Shown piece by piece: positions 35,244 to 43,674 of a stretch of DNA of 49,937 nt. Each line of letters opens with the position of its first letter. The stretch's first letter is position 1. Location: NCBI GenBank assembly GCA_938036315.1, contig CALHPK010000025.1, positions 1-49,937 of the forward strand, given 5' to 3'. Source of the DNA: an uncultured bacterium. Its GTDB lineage: Bacteria > Calescibacteriota > Calescibacteriia > Calescibacteriales > Calescibacteriaceae. The notes beneath the pieces are model-generated. The model saw only the letters and a program-made list of their open reading frames with translations. It searched no databases and was not told the DNA's origin. The position numbers were made by a program, and so were the translations under genes.

Positions 35244-35912
35244 CTACGAACACTTTGTATATCCGCAGTTCATACATAAGTAACAACCTTCTTGAAAAGC
35301 AAGTGATCTTGAGTGACACTTTGGGCATATTGATAGTAAATTGGAATCTTCATCCTGACTATCTATTTTCTGTGCCGGATTTCTATCTTTTTGAGTTGAC
35401 CCTCCACATCTTTTAGCTTTCTGCAATCCCAAGTTACTATCATCTACGATTTCTTTTTTGCTTACTGCTGATTCACTGTTTGACTCCAAAGCAAAGCTTT
35501 CTTTATCTGAGATTATATTTTTTTTTGAATTGTTGGACACCTTAATAGTATCTGGAGTATTTTTTAAAGATAGGGCAAATTTTATAGCTTTAGATATTCC
35601 ATCTGGTATTGATGATACGGTAAAATTTTTGCCGTTGATCTTATTCCAGGAAATTTCTTCTGTTTTTATATTTTCTAGGGTTTCTGCGATATCCTCTGGT
35701 GGAACTCCTTTCTGTAAGGCTAAGGATATGACCCTACCCAGGGCTTCGGCACAGGCTCTAACTTCTGAACCCGGCTTTGACACAACTACGAATATTTCCT
35801 TCATTTGGGCTTCGAAGAAATTTATCGTGATAAACATTGAACCATGAGGAGTCTTAATCTTTGTAGTTATACCCCTCATTGAAAACGGCCTTTCAAAATC
35901 TTTAGTACCCAT
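35244..35912 (-). CDS. Free-standing TSCPD-domain / zinc-ribbon protein (NrdJ C-terminal module)
   Basis: 222 residues. The first part, from FERPFSMRGITTKIKTP, through VVVSKPGSEVRACAEALGR to LQKGVPPEDIAETL, matches the TSCPD domain at the C-terminus of long class II ribonucleotide reductases. A disordered Ser/Asn/Lys-rich linker follows (about 125-190). A zinc ribbon at the C-terminus, CPKC...CYLCMNCGYTKC, matches the cysteine-rich NrdJ tail. The NrdJ at 1-5.4 kb lacks a TSCPD domain but keeps its own CxxC tail. This protein may therefore act in trans on NrdJ or as an accessory regulator (inference). It follows nusB with a 172-bp gap and is coupled to the transglutaminase-like gene. Confidence 0.8.
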   Translation of the reverse strand: MGTKDFERPFSMRGITTKIKTPHGSMFITINFFEAQMKEIFVVVSKPGSEVRACAEALGRVISLALQKGVPPEDIAETLENIKTEEISWNKINGKNFTVSSIPDGISKAIKFALSLKNTPDTIKVSNNSKKNIISDKESFALESNSESAVSKKEIVDDSNLGLQKAKRCGGSTQKDRNPAQKIDSQDEDSNLLSICPKCHSRSLAFQEGCYLCMNCGYTKCS

Positions 35913-36084
35913 AAGTTAAAAATAAGATTTTAACAAATCGAGAGTAACATTTTTGAGATTTTATTTTTAACGCATCTTTCGATTGATCGATTTGTTTATA
36001 ATTGCAAAACTATGTCTTACAAAATGTATCTTACAAAATCTTAAAATGAGTGAGCATTAGTTGTTCACCATCACAAGATCTATT

Positions 36085-36507
36085 TTATTCTGGCTTGCTT
36101 TTACTCTCTACTATCTTTTTGGCATTGATTATCACAGCCTTTATAAATCTATAGGAATTAGTTGTAGAATATCTGCGAGATAATCTCACCGCTTTTCCTA
36201 ATACTTCGTTGATATCTTTGCCCATAAGAAGTTCTGAAACAGCAACCCTTAGAATGTCCCTTTCGACTGGAATAATAGATTCGATCTTCTTTCTGAAGTT
36301 TGTAGCCTCTTCTATAATTTTATCAATATTTTCTTTCTGAGAAACAAAAGTGTTGACGATTGGATTAGGATCTTTGTGGAAATTTCCCCAAAATTCCATC
36401 TCAAAAATTTTCAGAAAGGCTTCCTCGCTCTCGTCCTGAGGGATAATTCCTTCGATATCCTCCGCTTTTATGGAATTCCCACCTTTTTTATCTCTTGGAT
36501 TTTTCAT
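36085..36507 (-). CDS. nusB: NusB-like transcription antitermination factor
   Basis: 140 residues. The C-terminal half carries the conserved NusB pattern: VERDILRVAVSELL, then NEVLGKAVRLSRRYSTTNSYRFIKAVI. NusB binds boxA RNA with NusE and promotes rRNA transcription. The first 30 residues (MKNPRDKKGGN...) are charged and low-complexity, and their coding sequence is part of a threefold degenerate repeat that reaches upstream. The start at 36507 is therefore not certain: the frame is open further upstream. It lies 113 bp after mutS. Confidence 0.8.
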   Translation of the reverse strand: MKNPRDKKGGNSIKAEDIEGIIPQDESEEAFLKIFEMEFWGNFHKDPNPIVNTFVSQKENIDKIIEEATNFRKKIESIIPVERDILRVAVSELLMGKDINEVLGKAVRLSRRYSTTNSYRFIKAVIINAKKIVESKSKPE

Positions 36508-36597
36508 TTTTACGAGATCTTCTCCATTTTTATCTTTCAGATTTTCTAATTTTTTTCTTTTACCTTAGATTCTTTATTGTCTTTCAGATTTTTCATT
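36507..36597 (-). repeat. Degenerate three-copy repeat at the nusB 5' end
   Basis: Minus-strand copies resembling ATGAAAAATCTGAAAGA occur at about 36596, 36548 and 36507. The last is the nusB start. The first copy begins with its own ATG 24 bp after mutS and encodes a 16-codon peptide (MKNLKDNKESKVKEKN) before a stop. The second copy is in the nusB frame. Confidence 0.5.
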
Positions 36598-36620
36598 ACA
36601 CTCTTGCCCCGAATTTTCTT

Positions 36621-39155
36621 TTACTCGGCCATTTTTTTAAGTTCCGAGAGGATGGTTAACGCCTCGACTGGGGTAATTTTATTTATATCAACTTTTTTAA
36701 GTTCCCTCCTTATAGGGTCTTGCTTAATAGAGCTAGCTCCGAATATGGAGAGCTGGAATGGGGTATTAGCAATTTTCTTGATCACTTCTCCTATTTTTCC
36801 CTGTTCCATTGCGATTAAGATTTTTTCTGCTTTCTCTATTATCTCATATGGAATTCCAGCAAGGCGAGCCACATCAATTCCCCATGATCTCCCAGCTGCG
36901 CCTTTTTTTATCCTTCTTACAAAAACAAGATTTCCACCAATTTTTTCTGCAGAAAAATGCATATTCCTGACACCATCAAGGTTGTCTTCAAGGAACGAGA
37001 GTTCATGAAAATGAGTTGCAAAAAGACATCTACTACCTTTTCTATTTATGTATTCCGCGGTAGCCCATGCTATACATATTCCATCGAAGGTTGAAGTTCC
37101 CCTTCCAACCTCATCTAAAATCACAAATGATCTTTCGGTCATCCCCTTCAATATCTGCGAAAGCTCTTCCATCTCAACAAAAAATGTGCTTCTCCCTCGA
37201 GCTATATCATCTGAAGCCCCTGTTCTGAAAAATATTTTGTCAATAAGTCCTATTTTTGCTTCTTTTGCTGGGACGAATGATCCTATATGTGCTAGCAATC
37301 CGATCAAAGCACACTGTTTTAGAAAAACCGATTTTCCAGCCATATTAGGTCCCGTAATTATCCACATAAAGTTTTCCTCATCCAGCTCACACGAATTCGG
37401 GACGAAAGATTCAAATTTTTCTCTAAGGAGAATCTCAAGAGACGGATGCCTTCCATCTTTAACGTAGAAGATTTTGTCATCGGTTATCTCGGGTCTCACC
37501 CAATCGTACAAATATGCACACTTTGCAAAACTCACAAGGACATCCAAGAATCCTATAGCCCTTGAAGCTTCGAGAATTTTTCCAATATACTTTTGTATTC
37601 TCTCCAGAAATTCGGAATACACCTTCTCATTCAATTTCCTTTCCATCTCAGAAGCTCCTTCAATTTCAATTCCTATCTTATCAAGCTCTTCTGTGGTAAA
37701 TCTTTCAGCACTGGAGAGTGTTTGCTTCCTTATATAATATGGGGGGACTTTATCAGCATGAACTTTTGAAACCTCTATGTAATAGCCGAAAACCTGATTG
37801 TATCCTACTTTCAGCGGGATATTAGCTTTTTGCTTTTCTCTATCCTCAAACTCTTTGAGAATTCTCTCTGAGTTCTCTTTTATTCTTCTTATTCTGTCGA
37901 GTTCTTCATCTACTCCATCTTTTATAGCACCGTCAGAAGCTTTAAAAGGCGGATCGTCAACTATACATCTTTCAACTTCGTATACAAAATCTGTAAGATC
38001 TGGGATAGAATCATAAATTGTTCTGATAAGTTTTGCTGAGTAATCACTTAGTAGATTCTTAATCTTGGTAATTTTAATGACAGAATTCTTCAGAGCAACG
38101 ACTTCTTTTGGATTGGCGATTTTTCTCAAAACTCTAATAGATAACCTCTCAATGTCTGAGATACCCTCAAGATCTAGTTTTTCCCATCCCTTTTTTAAAA
38201 ATAACTCTTCAACTGCATCTAACCTCAGGAGAATTTCGTCTTTACTACAGAGTGGATTCTGCAAAAGATTTTTCAATTTTCTTTTCCCCATAGGTGTTTC
38301 TGTCTTATCTAAAACCCAAAGTAAACTTCCCTTTTTTCCTTCGTAAGTCTTAAAGACCTCGATATTCTCGAAGGTTCTTGTATCTATAGATAGAACTTTT
38401 TTAACGGATTCGATTTCTGGTACTCCGAGCCTGACATCAATATCTTTTATATTGTTTTTGATATATCTTACAATAGCGGTAAAACTTGAAATTATCTCAT
38501 CAGGGAGATGGAGCATTTTCTCAAAATCCTGTTGATCTGAAAAATAATTTCTGATTTCTTCTTCGGCTTCCTTTTTTGTTGGTATATCAATTTTTGTGAA
38601 CTTGAATTCAGGGAATTCGTTGGACTCTCCCAAGATTTCCTTAGGAGAGAGTTTTTTTATTGTCTCTGCGAGCTCAAATTGATCGGCAAAGATTCTGGCT
38701 TTTATCTCACCTGTTGTTATATCAGCCCATAGCAAAGAATTTTTATTTATAACTGCAATATAGTTATTTTCATCGGGGGATACAAAACTCAGTTCTGTAA
38801 CGAGTCCGGGGGTTATAACTCTTACGACTCCTCTTTTGATAATCTTTTTTGCTTTTGATGCGTCCTCAAGTTGCTCGCATATTGCAACTTTAAAGCCCTC
38901 TTTAACGAGTTTTATTATATAATTTTCTGCAGCGTGATGAGGGAAGCCAGCCATTGGAACTTGTTTATCTCGTGATGTCAAAACTATATCAAGAATACGA
39001 GAAGCAACAACAGCGTCTTCATAAAACATCTCATAGAAATCTCCCATCCTAAAAAGTAAGATACAATCTGGATACTCTGCTTTGATCTTAAGATATTGTT
39101 CTATAGCTGGTGTAACTCTCTGTTCCCTCCCCTGCTCCATAACCTTTTTGAACAC
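36621..39155 (-). CDS. mutS: DNA mismatch repair protein MutS
   Basis: Recognises mismatches and recruits MutL. It is 844 residues, normal for MutS1. The N-terminal mismatch-binding Phe-X-Glu lies in GDFYEMFYEDA. Connector, lever and clamp domains follow. The C-terminal ATPase has the Walker A GPNMAGKS, DEVGRGTSTFDG (Walker B) and the FATHFHEL motif. The start could be GTG 39155 or the ATG at 39140 (MEQGREQ), which better matches the family and has AAAAAGG just ahead. mutL is not adjacent. It is the first gene of the run to asd. Confidence 0.96.
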   Translation of the reverse strand: MFKKVMEQGREQRVTPAIEQYLKIKAEYPDCILLFRMGDFYEMFYEDAVVASRILDIVLTSRDKQVPMAGFPHHAAENYIIKLVKEGFKVAICEQLEDASKAKKIIKRGVVRVITPGLVTELSFVSPDENNYIAVINKNSLLWADITTGEIKARIFADQFELAETIKKLSPKEILGESNEFPEFKFTKIDIPTKKEAEEEIRNYFSDQQDFEKMLHLPDEIISSFTAIVRYIKNNIKDIDVRLGVPEIESVKKVLSIDTRTFENIEVFKTYEGKKGSLLWVLDKTETPMGKRKLKNLLQNPLCSKDEILLRLDAVEELFLKKGWEKLDLEGISDIERLSIRVLRKIANPKEVVALKNSVIKITKIKNLLSDYSAKLIRTIYDSIPDLTDFVYEVERCIVDDPPFKASDGAIKDGVDEELDRIRRIKENSERILKEFEDREKQKANIPLKVGYNQVFGYYIEVSKVHADKVPPYYIRKQTLSSAERFTTEELDKIGIEIEGASEMERKLNEKVYSEFLERIQKYIGKILEASRAIGFLDVLVSFAKCAYLYDWVRPEITDDKIFYVKDGRHPSLEILLREKFESFVPNSCELDEENFMWIITGPNMAGKSVFLKQCALIGLLAHIGSFVPAKEAKIGLIDKIFFRTGASDDIARGRSTFFVEMEELSQILKGMTERSFVILDEVGRGTSTFDGICIAWATAEYINRKGSRCLFATHFHELSFLEDNLDGVRNMHFSAEKIGGNLVFVRRIKKGAAGRSWGIDVARLAGIPYEIIEKAEKILIAMEQGKIGEVIKKIANTPFQLSIFGASSIKQDPIRRELKKVDINKITPVEALTILSELKKMAE

Positions 39156-39418
39156 ATTAAGATATTTACATCTCCTCTTTCAACTACCTATTATTATCAA
39201 TAATCAATTATTATCCTTCTTTCATTGCCGATAATCAATATTCTTATTAATTTATTATTTTTAATTATATCCTGATTTCATTGATATAAAAAACTCGGCT
39301 TTCGCTTACAACACCGGTACCAAAGAATCAAAAATCTTGGAAGAATCCAAAATCCTCAAAGCCTTTGCAACTCACACATAATAAATAAAAACCTGAGATG
39401 ACTAAATTTTTGCGAAAA

Positions 39419-39447
39419 TTGTAAAGTTAAAATTTACACTTTATATT
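39419..39447 (+). promoter_or_regulatory. Promoter of the LLM-ADH-ACAD operon
   Basis: TTGTAA (39419-39424), 17-bp spacer, TATATT (39442-39447). The ATG at 39451 is only 3 nt further, and a second in-frame ATG is at 39457. Transcription would start on or between these codons, so the mRNA would be leaderless. Confidence 0.55.
39420..39438. promoter_or_regulatory. 19-bp palindromic operator
   Basis: TGTAAA-N7-TTTACA is a perfect inverted repeat lying over the -35 and spacer of the operon promoter. Its symmetry and place fit a dimeric repressor. The regulator is not identified. Confidence 0.5.
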
Positions 39448-39450
39448 ATT

Positions 39451-40518
39451 ATGATTATGAAAATTGGATTGTTTTACCTTTTTGAAACTCTGGGAGAAAA
39501 ATCACCAGGGCAAGCATATAAAGAGGCAGTAGAAGAAGCGGTATATGGAGAAAAGCTCGGATTTGATGCAATATGCCCAGCAGAACACCACTTTGCTGAA
39601 CACTATGGAATAATGCCAGATGTTATAGACTTTCTTGGATGGGTTGCCCCCAAGACAAAAAAGATTAAGTTGTGGCCACTAGTAATTGTTGCCCCCTTGA
39701 ATGAGCCTATAAGACTTGCTGAACGTATTGCTATGCTTGACCAGTTTTCTGACGGAAGAGTTATCTTCTCTGTTGGCTCTGGGTACAGAGCATATGAGTT
39801 TACCCCCTTTGGTTTCGACATCAGAAACAACTGGAAAATGATGAGAGAAATAATTGAGTTCTGTGTGAGAGCATGGAAAAATGGGAAAATCTCATTTGAA
39901 GGCGAATTCATCAAGGTAAAAGATACAGAGATACAGCCTAAACCAATCCAGAAACCTCATCCTCCAGTGTACATAACAACAGCCAGAGATGATCAGGTCA
40001 AGTGGGCAGCTGAGAGAGGCTTCTACATAATCCCAGCCGCAGGATTTTCTCCATACGAACTTTCACATGTCTACAATCTATATGACAAAACGGCGCAAGA
40101 AATGGGATTTCCTAAAATGGAAAATAAAATATTTTTCAAATGGATATATGTTGATCGAAGTGACAAAAGAGCCCGTGAATTTGCAGAAAAAGTCTTTATG
40201 AAAACTATCATGGCATTTATGTACGGCGGTGAGCACCTGTACAAACACCTTCTCACAAAATTAAAAGAGAGCTGGCCTCCGGAAAGAGAAAATGAATTCA
40301 AAGAAGGAGATATCACATTTGAGAATCTAACCGGGAATCCCTACTATACCCCGCTTGCATGGGGAGATCCTAAAAGGGTTATAGATACTCTATCTATATG
40401 CAAAAACGCTGGCGCCAACTTCTTCATAGGTGGATTCAATATGGGAGCTATGCCAACCGAGTATGTCAAAAGGTCCATGAAGCTATTTGCAGAAAAAGTA
40501 CTTCCAGCTTTAGCTTAA
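39451..40518 (+). CDS. LLM class flavin-dependent oxidoreductase
   Basis: A luciferase-like (bacterial luciferase alpha/beta family) TIM-barrel flavoprotein of 355 residues. Key segments are CPAEHHFAEHYGIMPD near 50, a WPLVIVAPLNEPIRLAERIAMLDQ stretch cut here to its recognisable core ILDQ-like LAERIAMLDQ, SVGSGYRAYEF, and FIGGFNMG near the end. Such enzymes use reduced FMN or F420 to oxidise aldehydes, alkanes or sulfonates. The substrate is unknown. It is first in an operon with an alcohol dehydrogenase (12-bp gap) and an acyl-CoA dehydrogenase-like gene (9-bp gap), which suggests breakdown of an alcohol or fatty-type compound. Confidence 0.88.
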   Translation: MIMKIGLFYLFETLGEKSPGQAYKEAVEEAVYGEKLGFDAICPAEHHFAEHYGIMPDVIDFLGWVAPKTKKIKLWPLVIVAPLNEPIRLAERIAMLDQFSDGRVIFSVGSGYRAYEFTPFGFDIRNNWKMMREIIEFCVRAWKNGKISFEGEFIKVKDTEIQPKPIQKPHPPVYITTARDDQVKWAAERGFYIIPAAGFSPYELSHVYNLYDKTAQEMGFPKMENKIFFKWIYVDRSDKRAREFAEKVFMKTIMAFMYGGEHLYKHLLTKLKESWPPERENEFKEGDITFENLTGNPYYTPLAWGDPKRVIDTLSICKNAGANFFIGGFNMGAMPTEYVKRSMKLFAEKVLPALA

Positions 40519-40530
40519 AATATACCCAAA

Positions 40531-41625
40531 ATGAAAGGGAAAATCGCCATACTAAAAGAAATAGGCAAACCTCTGGAAATTGTGGAGAGAGAAGTCCCAG
40601 AACCTCAAGATGGAGAAGTTGTCTTAAAAGTTCTAAGGACAAACATCTGTGGTTCTGATATTCATATGATCACGGGTGAGGCTTTCAGAGCCTTCGGAGG
40701 GTTGTTTTTCCCAATAGTCCCAGGACACGAATTTATAGGAAGGATCGAAAAACTTGGCAAAGGAGTGAATAGGGATTCAATAGGAAATCCAATCTCAGAA
40801 GGAGATATAGTTTCTCCTGTATATTTTAAAAGCTGTGGGCACTGCTACGCCTGCTCGCGTGGGAGAGAGAATGTGTGCCTTGAGAGCTTAATGTCTGTCC
40901 TCCGCAATGCCGAGAAACCACCCTATTTTGTCGGAAGCTTTTCCGATTTTTATGTAGTACGCGCTGGACAAAAATTTTACAAACTCCCTAATGATATCCC
41001 AATCGATATCACATCAGCCATAAATTGCGCCCTATCACAGGTAATCTTCGGGCTAAAAGAAATAGGCATAGAGTACGGAGACTCAGTTGCAATCCAAGGA
41101 GCAGGAGGACTTGGACTTTTAGCCACAGCAGTAGCAAAGGATATGGGAGCTGAAAAAGTAATAGTAATTGATGCGATCGAAAATAGATTAAGTATGGCTA
41201 AGGAGTTCGGAGCGGACGAAGTCATAAAGCTCGATGGTGATTTCAGAGAAAGAATAGCAAAAGTGAAAGATATAACAGGTGGAGGGGCAGATGTTGTAAT
41301 CGAACTGGCTGGCAATGCTTCAGCAGTGCGAGAAGGAGTAAAATATCTAAAAAGAGGAGGAAAATATCTCATCATGGGAGCAATAAATCCAAAACAGAAG
41401 TTTGAAGCTGACCCCTCAGTATGGATAGGAGAAAATATAAGCTTAAAAGGAGTATCTCTCTATCTTCCACACACCATAACCTTGGCAATAAATTTCTTGA
41501 GAAGAAAGAAGAATCAAATCCCATTCTCAAAAATGTTCGGAAAATTTGAATTTGAAAATATAAATGAAGCTGTAAGATCAGCTTTAGATAAAATTTATCC
41601 GAGGGTTCAAATAAAATTTGATTAA
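40531..41625 (+). CDS. Zinc-dependent alcohol dehydrogenase (MDR)
   Basis: A medium-chain dehydrogenase of 364 residues. The catalytic zinc site uses the Cys in NICGSDIH and the GHEFIG histidine. The structural zinc lobe is complete (CGHCYACSRGRENVC). The NAD(P) Rossmann domain starts at GAGGLGLLATAVAKDMG, followed by VIDA. Members oxidise diverse alcohols and polyols. The specific substrate cannot be told. It is the middle gene of the three-gene operon. Confidence 0.93.
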   Translation: MKGKIAILKEIGKPLEIVEREVPEPQDGEVVLKVLRTNICGSDIHMITGEAFRAFGGLFFPIVPGHEFIGRIEKLGKGVNRDSIGNPISEGDIVSPVYFKSCGHCYACSRGRENVCLESLMSVLRNAEKPPYFVGSFSDFYVVRAGQKFYKLPNDIPIDITSAINCALSQVIFGLKEIGIEYGDSVAIQGAGGLGLLATAVAKDMGAEKVIVIDAIENRLSMAKEFGADEVIKLDGDFRERIAKVKDITGGGADVVIELAGNASAVREGVKYLKRGGKYLIMGAINPKQKFEADPSVWIGENISLKGVSLYLPHTITLAINFLRRKKNQIPFSKMFGKFEFENINEAVRSALDKIYPRVQIKFD

Positions 41626-41634
41626 GATACCACC

Positions 41635-42669
41635 ATGATAAGTTTTGAAATATCTGAAGAAGAAAAATTGATAGCGGAAACGTCGGAAAGTTTCGCTCGT
41701 GTCCTACGTGACAACATGCGAAAATGGGAAAAAGAAGGATTATCTCAAGATATAGTGTCGAAGCACAGAGAACTTGGATTCACATTCATAGATGTTCCAG
41801 AAGAACTTGGCGGACATAATCTTGGTTTTTTCAGCAAAGTCCTTTCTCTTCAGAAACTTTCCGCAGGATGTGCTTCTGCAACCTTGTTCTTAGAACTTCC
41901 AGCTATCTCGCTACACCTTATAGCAAATGGCAATATGTCAGAGTCTCAGAAGGTCAAATACAAAGAAGAAATTCTACAAAATCCACTGGGTATATACATT
42001 GATTTTGATGAGAGTTTTTCTGTTTCTGCGTCGGAAACTATATCTGGAAAGGCATCATGTGTACTTGGCAAGGATATTAAAAAATTTGCTCTTGTCAGAA
42101 AAGAAAATGTCTATATTTTCGACGATTTTGAGATCATCCCTAAAAAACCTCTCGCTCTTGATGCTGTCGGGGTAAATGAAATAATTCTCAACAGCAAAAA
42201 AGCCTGCGACTCATTTAAATTAAAAGATGAAGGTAAATTATTCATATCAATACTGAGATTATACCTTTCTGCAATTTTGTGCGGTATACTGAGAGCATCA
42301 TTTGAGTATGCAAGTAAGTATGCAATGGAAAGAGAAGCATTCGGGAAAAAAATAGCTCATCACCAAGGATTAACCTTTATTCTGTCCGATTTCTCCATAG
42401 CAACATCAGCATCTGAACTTTACACCTGGCAAGGAGCTTGGGCAATAGATACCCATCAGGAGAACTTCTTCCACACAATAGCCGATATATTCTCCTTTGT
42501 GTCGGAGAACAGCGAAAAATTTACAGTATGGGGAGTCCAGATTCTCGGAGGGCATGGATTCGTAAAGGATCACCCTGTAGAAAAATGGATGAGGGAAGCC
42601 AAAGCTATTTCTCTTCTTTTCGGAGGGAAACATCAAACCAACATTGATTCATTTTTTCCCCCATCTTAG
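41635..42669 (+). CDS. Acyl-CoA dehydrogenase-like protein, catalytic Glu missing
   Basis: 344 residues of the acyl-CoA dehydrogenase fold. The C-terminal region has EREAFGKKIAHHQ and QILGGHGFVKDHPVEKWMREAK, both family signatures. Where the family has YEGT with the catalytic Glu, this protein reads LFGG. The alternative isovaleryl-CoA dehydrogenase-type glutamate is not evident either. It may use another base or have lost the activity. It is also shorter than the usual 380 residues. The gene ends in a 21-bp overlap with the convergent cysK. Confidence 0.82.
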   Translation: MISFEISEEEKLIAETSESFARVLRDNMRKWEKEGLSQDIVSKHRELGFTFIDVPEELGGHNLGFFSKVLSLQKLSAGCASATLFLELPAISLHLIANGNMSESQKVKYKEEILQNPLGIYIDFDESFSVSASETISGKASCVLGKDIKKFALVRKENVYIFDDFEIIPKKPLALDAVGVNEIILNSKKACDSFKLKDEGKLFISILRLYLSAILCGILRASFEYASKYAMEREAFGKKIAHHQGLTFILSDFSIATSASELYTWQGAWAIDTHQENFFHTIADIFSFVSENSEKFTVWGVQILGGHGFVKDHPVEKWMREAKAISLLFGGKHQTNIDSFFPPS

Positions 42670-43674
42670 GCTCGCAATAATTTCAGCAAACTTCTTGTCT
42701 TCCCAGACACGCGATGAGAAGTATCTATCTCCAGAATCTGGCAAAATCGCAACTATATTATATTCTCTCTTTGAATCAGGCAGATACTTTTTTGCAATAA
42801 TTCCACAGGCTACTATAGCGGCTCCGGAAGAAGGTCCGACAAATAGTCCTTCCAAGACAGCCAACATTCTGCACATCTGATATGCATCTTCTGTTTTTAC
42901 TCTGATATGAATATCTGGGAAATTGACATCAAATATTTTCGGTATGAAGTTGTATTTTGTGTTTCGCAATCCTTCAAGACCATGCAGAGGTTCCTCCGGC
43001 TCAACCGCAACTATCTTGATATTAGGATTAAGCTCCTTTAGCCTTTTGCCAGCACCCATTATCGTTCCCCCAGTTCCAACCCCAGCGACAAAAAAGTCCA
43101 CTTTCCCACCTGAATCACGCCAGATTTCGACTGCGGTAGTATAGTAATGCGCTCGTGGATTTGCCTCATTAGAATATTGATCGGGCTTGAAATATCTATC
43201 AGGATCGCTTTCAAAAATCCTCTGACATTCCAACATAGCACCATCAGACCCCTCAAGAGGATTTGTAAGAACTAGCTCTGCTCCAAGAATTGAAAGAATC
43301 TTCAATCTTTCAAAAGAGGCGTTTGCTGGAACACACAGCTTAACCTTTATCCCCAAAACAGCCGAAATCATAGCGTAGGCAATACCTGTATTTCCAGATG
43401 TAGAGTCAAGAATAATTTTATCATATGTGAGCTTACCTGAAATTATACCATCCTCTATCATAAAAAGAGCAGCTCTGTCTTTTACCGATCCCCCAGGGTT
43501 CAGCCCCTCAAGTTTCCCCCAAATATTCACACCTTTGGGAAGACCTAAGAATTCTGATATTTTCGAAAGCTTTATAAAAGGAGTATTCCCTATAGCTGAC
43601 AGAATTGAGTTTTTCTTAACTTCTCTGAAAACTTCGAGCAGCGAATCGTTCACCCCTGTTTTTTCCCCTTTCAC
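42649..43674 (-). CDS. cysK: O-acetylserine sulfhydrylase (cysteine synthase family)
   Basis: A PLP enzyme of 341 residues that makes cysteine from O-acetylserine (or a related substrate such as O-phosphoserine) and sulfide. The PLP lysine is in NPGGSVKDRA, the STSGNTGIA loop binds substrate, and GVGTGGTIMGAGKRL binds the PLP phosphate. Its ATG overlaps the thrC stop (ATGA, 43671-43674), so the two are coupled. Cystathionine beta-synthase is a relative that cannot be excluded. It would use sulfide from the cysH pathway. Confidence 0.92.
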   Translation of the reverse strand: MKGEKTGVNDSLLEVFREVKKNSILSAIGNTPFIKLSKISEFLGLPKGVNIWGKLEGLNPGGSVKDRAALFMIEDGIISGKLTYDKIILDSTSGNTGIAYAMISAVLGIKVKLCVPANASFERLKILSILGAELVLTNPLEGSDGAMLECQRIFESDPDRYFKPDQYSNEANPRAHYYTTAVEIWRDSGGKVDFFVAGVGTGGTIMGAGKRLKELNPNIKIVAVEPEEPLHGLEGLRNTKYNFIPKIFDVNFPDIHIRVKTEDAYQMCRMLAVLEGLFVGPSSGAAIVACGIIAKKYLPDSKREYNIVAILPDSGDRYFSSRVWEDKKFAEIIASLRWGKK

